Shown: in pieces, positions 61,361 through 64,000 of the stretch
Layout of the letters: each line of letters opens with the position of its first letter
Numbering within the stretch: the first letter of the stretch is position 1
Assembly: GCA_034430895.1 (NCBI GenBank)
Contig: DAOUDW010000108.1
Span: 18,537-82,536, forward strand
Direction: 5' to 3'
Length of the DNA: 64,000 nucleotides
Source of the DNA: WVZH01 sp034430895
Lineage (GTDB): Bacteria; Chloroflexota; Anaerolineae; Anaerolineales; E44-bin32
Made by a program: the position numbers and the translations under genes
Notes under the pieces: model-generated
Database searches by the model: none
What the model was told of the DNA's origin: nothing
Seen by the model: only the letters and a program-made list of their open reading frames with translations

Positions 61361-62386
61361 ATGGAAAAGAAAGTAACCATTAGAGATGTTGCCAGACTGG
61401 CAAATGTGTCAATTGCTACTGTCTCTCGGATTTTGAATGACAAACCTGATGTTTCGGAAGAGACACGCCAGAAGGTAGAGGCTGTAATTGACGAACTTGG
61501 TTATGCACGCAACCTGCAGTGGCAGCAGATAACGTCAGGTAAAACAAGAGTGATTTCTTTGCATTATCCCTATAAGTTGGCCATATCCAATCAAGTTTCT
61601 CTTGATTTCATAACAGGGGCGACGACAGCTTGTGAAGAGCATAATTATTCCCTGCATTTGATAACGCAGTCTCTTGAAGAACATAGCCTATTAGATTTTT
61701 ACCGTACAAACCAGTGTGACGGTATGGTCCTGATGGAAATTCGAGTGGATGATTGGCGTGTGAAATTACTTCGCCAGCAAAATCTGCCTTTTGTGATGAT
61801 AGGGCGCTGCGAGAATAATGATGGGGTTGATTTTATCGACTTTGATTTTGAATCTGCTGTGGCCGTTGCTGTATATTATTTAGTAGATTTGGGCCATCAA
61901 AACATCGGATTTGTTTCGGTTCGTCCTAGCCGGGAACAAAACCACTATAGCCCAAATATCTGGGCTTTGGAAGGATATGAAAAAGTATGTGATCAGTATG
62001 AAATTCCCAGCCTTTATTGTGAGGCGGATAACGGATTAGAGAACGTAAAGAACACCACTTTGAACCTATTGAAAGAACATCCAGATATAACAGCTGTCGT
62101 CAGTGTTTTTGACACGGCTGTTGCAGGAATCTATTCAGCTATTAAATCCTTGGGATTGAGTATTCCGGATGATATTTCGGTTGTGGGTTTAGCGGACGAG
62201 AAAGGAGCCGAATTGACATCGCCTTCACTCACGGCGTTGCTTTTCCCCGCCTCGTCGATGGGATATGATGCAGCTAAGATAATGATCAATAAGTTAGAGG
62301 GAAATACGAAGGCCAGTAAGCATATATTGGTTGCGCCTAAACTGGTTATCCGTTCTAGCACAGATTATGCCAGAGAAAAGGCATAG
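61361..62386 (+). CDS. LacI-family transcriptional regulator
   Basis: 341-residue repressor. N-terminal HTH TIRDVARLANVSIATVSRIL with hinge-helix region VSEETRQKVEAVIDELGY, then a type I binding fold (residues ~65-335) with GDDISVVGLADE-type segment IPDDISVVGLADEKG and the subdomain region SIPDDI. Clearly more AT-rich than the genes around 50-58 kb, and next to a transposase remnant, so it may have been acquired by transfer. It probably controls the sugar importer that starts at 62739. Strong promoter and palindromic operators just upstream; the start ATG 61361 lacks a clear ribosome-binding site. Confidence 0.93.
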   Translation: MEKKVTIRDVARLANVSIATVSRILNDKPDVSEETRQKVEAVIDELGYARNLQWQQITSGKTRVISLHYPYKLAISNQVSLDFITGATTACEEHNYSLHLITQSLEEHSLLDFYRTNQCDGMVLMEIRVDDWRVKLLRQQNLPFVMIGRCENNDGVDFIDFDFESAVAVAVYYLVDLGHQNIGFVSVRPSREQNHYSPNIWALEGYEKVCDQYEIPSLYCEADNGLENVKNTTLNLLKEHPDITAVVSVFDTAVAGIYSAIKSLGLSIPDDISVVGLADEKGAELTSPSLTALLFPASSMGYDAAKIMINKLEGNTKASKHILVAPKLVIRSSTDYAREKA

Positions 62387-62455
62387 CATGGTGAAATAAA
62401 ACAACTAATATGGCCTCGAATGAGGTTTTGTAACGGGTAAATTTTAAAAAAAAAT

Positions 62456-62496
62456 GAGAAGTGCTTCTCACCATTCCAGAGAAAGAAACACTTCTC
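62456..62496 (+). terminator. Hairpin after the LacI gene
   Basis: GAGAAGTG (62456-62463) / CACTTCTC (62489-62496), perfect 8-bp stem. It is preceded by an A run (62445-62454) and not followed by T, so it could terminate minus-strand transcription or act as a 5' structure of the next gene. Confidence 0.4.
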
Positions 62497-62497
62497 G

Positions 62498-62525
62498 AGT
62501 ATGTCGACATACTAGCCAGGCTAGT
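62498..62525 (+). promoter_or_regulatory. Two overlapping palindromes before the sugar-binding gene
   Basis: AGTATGTCGACATACT (62498-62513) is a perfect 16-bp palindrome. It shares its last three bases with ACTAGCC-A-GGCTAGT (62511-62525), a perfect 7-bp inverted repeat around one base. Likely operators, perhaps for the LacI protein, though they do not match its own GTAACTAGTTAC sites except for the central CTAG-like core of the second. Apart from these and the hairpin at 62456, the 62387-62738 gap is AT-rich with nothing recognisable. Confidence 0.5.
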
Positions 62526-62738
62526 ACTATCGGCATCATTTAAGTATAAACGAGAATGAAAAAAATAAGTAGTGAAAAATGCTCCGTTATAAATCTTGGC
62601 CAATTGGCAGGCAAAGTGAATACTTTCATCTCTGCCGTAATTCTCAATGAACAATCTGAAAGGAGAATACTGATAAACAATAACTTACATTCCCTATCAT
62701 AGTTCAATCAAAGCAACTATTAATTTAAAGGAGGAAGA

Positions 62739-64000
62739 ATGTTCAAGCAGATTTGGAAATATGTTGGCTTAGCGGCATTGATATCATTAGTTCTGGCCGC
62801 CTGTGCCTCACAACCACAAGTAGTGACTCAAATGGTTGAAGGCACTCCGGTGGTCGTTACTGTCACACCTGCGCCCACGGAGAACCCATATGACGAAAAT
62901 GCGCCCATCACCGTCTGGATCGATGCGGATCGTCAAGCCGCTTTTGATGCTTATGTTGCTGCCCACCCAGATAAAGCCGATCTCCTCGAGGCAGTGACGG
63001 TTGATCGTGAGCAGTTCCCGGCGAAAGTCCTGCTGTTCAACAATACAAACCAGGGCTGGCCAGATGTGGTCTTTGCAGAACCCCGGCTTGTCGGTCGGGT
63101 GGCCGATGACGCGCACCATTTCCCGCTCGATCTTAGGTCCTGGGTGCCCGCTGATGTAATCGAAAGCTATTCCGGGATCGATGGCTGTACATTTGGTGAC
63201 GAGGTCTACTGCCTGCGTCATGACCTGGCAATGTTTGTGTTGTACTATAACAAACCGCTCATGGACGAGTTCGGTTACACTGTACCCACCACGTGGGAGG
63301 AGTATCAGGATCTCAGCGACGTGGTGGCCGAGGAACATCCCGGCTACTATATGGGGACTTGGGGCGATGGCTGGACATTCATCAGCTATTTTGACGCCAG
63401 CGGCTGTCCCTCGCACGAGTTGATCGATGACAACACGATCAAGATCGATGTGACAGACCCGCGCTGCGTACGCGCCGCGAAGTTGGTCGACCACATGCTG
63501 GCCAACGGCACGATGTTTAATACCGATTATTGGTCAGCTGAATGGGCTCAGATCGTCTCATCGGACCATCTGTTGGCGATGCCAAGCCCGGCCTGGATGT
63601 TCGGCGTCTTTGGTGGCAACGAGGATAGCTCCTGGTATAAGACCTCTGACCAGCAACTCGGGGTCGCCGCGCCGCTGAAGTGGGAAGATGATGCTGAGGC
63701 CCAGACTCCGGCTATGGGTGGTGCGGCCTGGACCGTCTCAAGCCACACGAAGAATCCCGAACTGGCCGTGGACTTCATCCAGTGGGTCACCACCTCCCCG
63801 GATCTCTGGGAAGGAACCACCAATTTCCCGTCGTACGAACCCATCCAGAGTCTGTGGCAGAAGGCGGTGGCGAGTAATCCGCTCTTTGCCTTCGATCCCT
63901 TCTCGGTCTACGCGGAAGCTGCCACATTGATTACTCCACTCGACAAGTGGCCACGCTTCGACCTCATCGCTCCATTGAGTGAGGCTGTCAGGACGGGGTT
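62739..64000 (+). CDS. Carbohydrate ABC transporter substrate-binding lipoprotein (3' end outside window)
   Basis: Open from ATG 62739 (GGAGGAAGA upstream) to the window end, 420 codons with no stop. Signal peptide with lipobox LAAC (Cys22), a Val/Thr/Pro linker, then a type II SBP_bac_1 fold: PITVWIDADRQAAFDAYVAAHPD, WPDVVFAEP, FVLYYNKPLMDEFGYTVPTTWEEYQDL, and PAMGGAAWTVSSHTKNPELAVDFIQWVTT. These match extracellular binders of oligosaccharide importers (MalE-like). Permease genes should follow beyond the window. Downstream of a LacI regulator and structured operators, so likely sugar-induced. The gene is richer in GC than the LacI gene before it. Confidence 0.92.
   Translation, partial: MFKQIWKYVGLAALISLVLAACASQPQVVTQMVEGTPVVVTVTPAPTENPYDENAPITVWIDADRQAAFDAYVAAHPDKADLLEAVTVDREQFPAKVLLFNNTNQGWPDVVFAEPRLVGRVADDAHHFPLDLRSWVPADVIESYSGIDGCTFGDEVYCLRHDLAMFVLYYNKPLMDEFGYTVPTTWEEYQDLSDVVAEEHPGYYMGTWGDGWTFISYFDASGCPSHELIDDNTIKIDVTDPRCVRAAKLVDHMLANGTMFNTDYWSAEWAQIVSSDHLLAMPSPAWMFGVFGGNEDSSWYKTSDQQLGVAAPLKWEDDAEAQTPAMGGAAWTVSSHTKNPELAVDFIQWVTTSPDLWEGTTNFPSYEPIQSLWQKAVASNPLFAFDPFSVYAEAATLITPLDKWPRFDLIAPLSEAVRTG

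Noticed and set aside
1..64000. CRISPR arrays, rRNA, prophage or toxin-antitoxin loci
   Set aside because: No repeat-spacer periodicity, no rRNA-like stretch, no phage structural genes and no convincing toxin/antitoxin pair found.

Overview
The window looks like a chromosomal segment of a Chloroflexota bacterium, most likely class Anaerolineae. This is inferred from the mix of families, not from a marker gene: an Agl23-type membrane glycosyltransferase fused to NHL repeats, a DUF6688 protein with a CYIATAA-type motif, many short lipoproteins with Thr/Pro/Glu-rich linkers, DUF2007 and DUF192 singletons, and membrane proteins ending in a GAF plus helix-turn-helix tail. Genes are densely packed in short operons on both strands. 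There is one tRNA (Arg-TCT), no rRNA, no CRISPR array and no prophage.

Layout. 0-6 kb: end of a membrane protein, the glycerol catabolism pair glpK-glpD, a DUF1801 protein and a cytosolic GH5 glycosidase. 6-11 kb (minus strand): an ABC-2 exporter pair, a decayed ParB-like gene, and a GT4 glycosyltransferase with a GH130 glycoside phosphorylase. 11-31.6 kb: mixed housekeeping and envelope genes, including DUF6688, VanZ, a DUF333 lipoprotein, M28 and M15 peptidases, an alpha/beta hydrolase lipoprotein, an aminotransferase, an EamA transporter, the Agl23-NHL giant, GNAT, aldo/keto reductase, an M50-CBS protease, a response regulator, DUF192, a LysM-M23 endopeptidase, DUF2007 and a two-gene module of unknown function. 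31.7 kb: tRNA-Arg.

32-38.4 kb is the most unusual part. It is a ribose/fructose-type sugar ABC transporter with two permeases, a single-domain ATPase and two substrate-binding lipoproteins. Its first permease is fused to a cytoplasmic GAF domain and a C-terminal helix-turn-helix. Directly after that gene lie four exact TTGCAC repeats spaced one helical turn apart, ahead of the ATPase gene. The same kind of C-terminal domain appears in the 7TM-GAF protein at 48.9-50.8 kb. Together these suggest a small class of membrane-tethered regulators, one of them built on a transporter subunit.

38-59.8 kb: DHOD-like protein, uvrB, YjbQ, PHP hydrolase, DegV, a Xer-like recombinase that has lost its catalytic tyrosine, purine nucleoside phosphorylase, GNAT, the 7TM-GAF-HTH protein, an S1-domain protein, ftsK, a CDP-alcohol phosphatidyltransferase, lgt, an ABC exporter whose permease is fused to a SpoIIM-like domain, a metallo-beta-lactamase-fold hydrolase and a cyclic-nucleotide-binding protein. 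59.8-64 kb is accessory: a broken transposase, a LacI regulator with a clear promoter and operator, a highly structured intergenic region, and the start of a sugar-binding lipoprotein cut by the window end.
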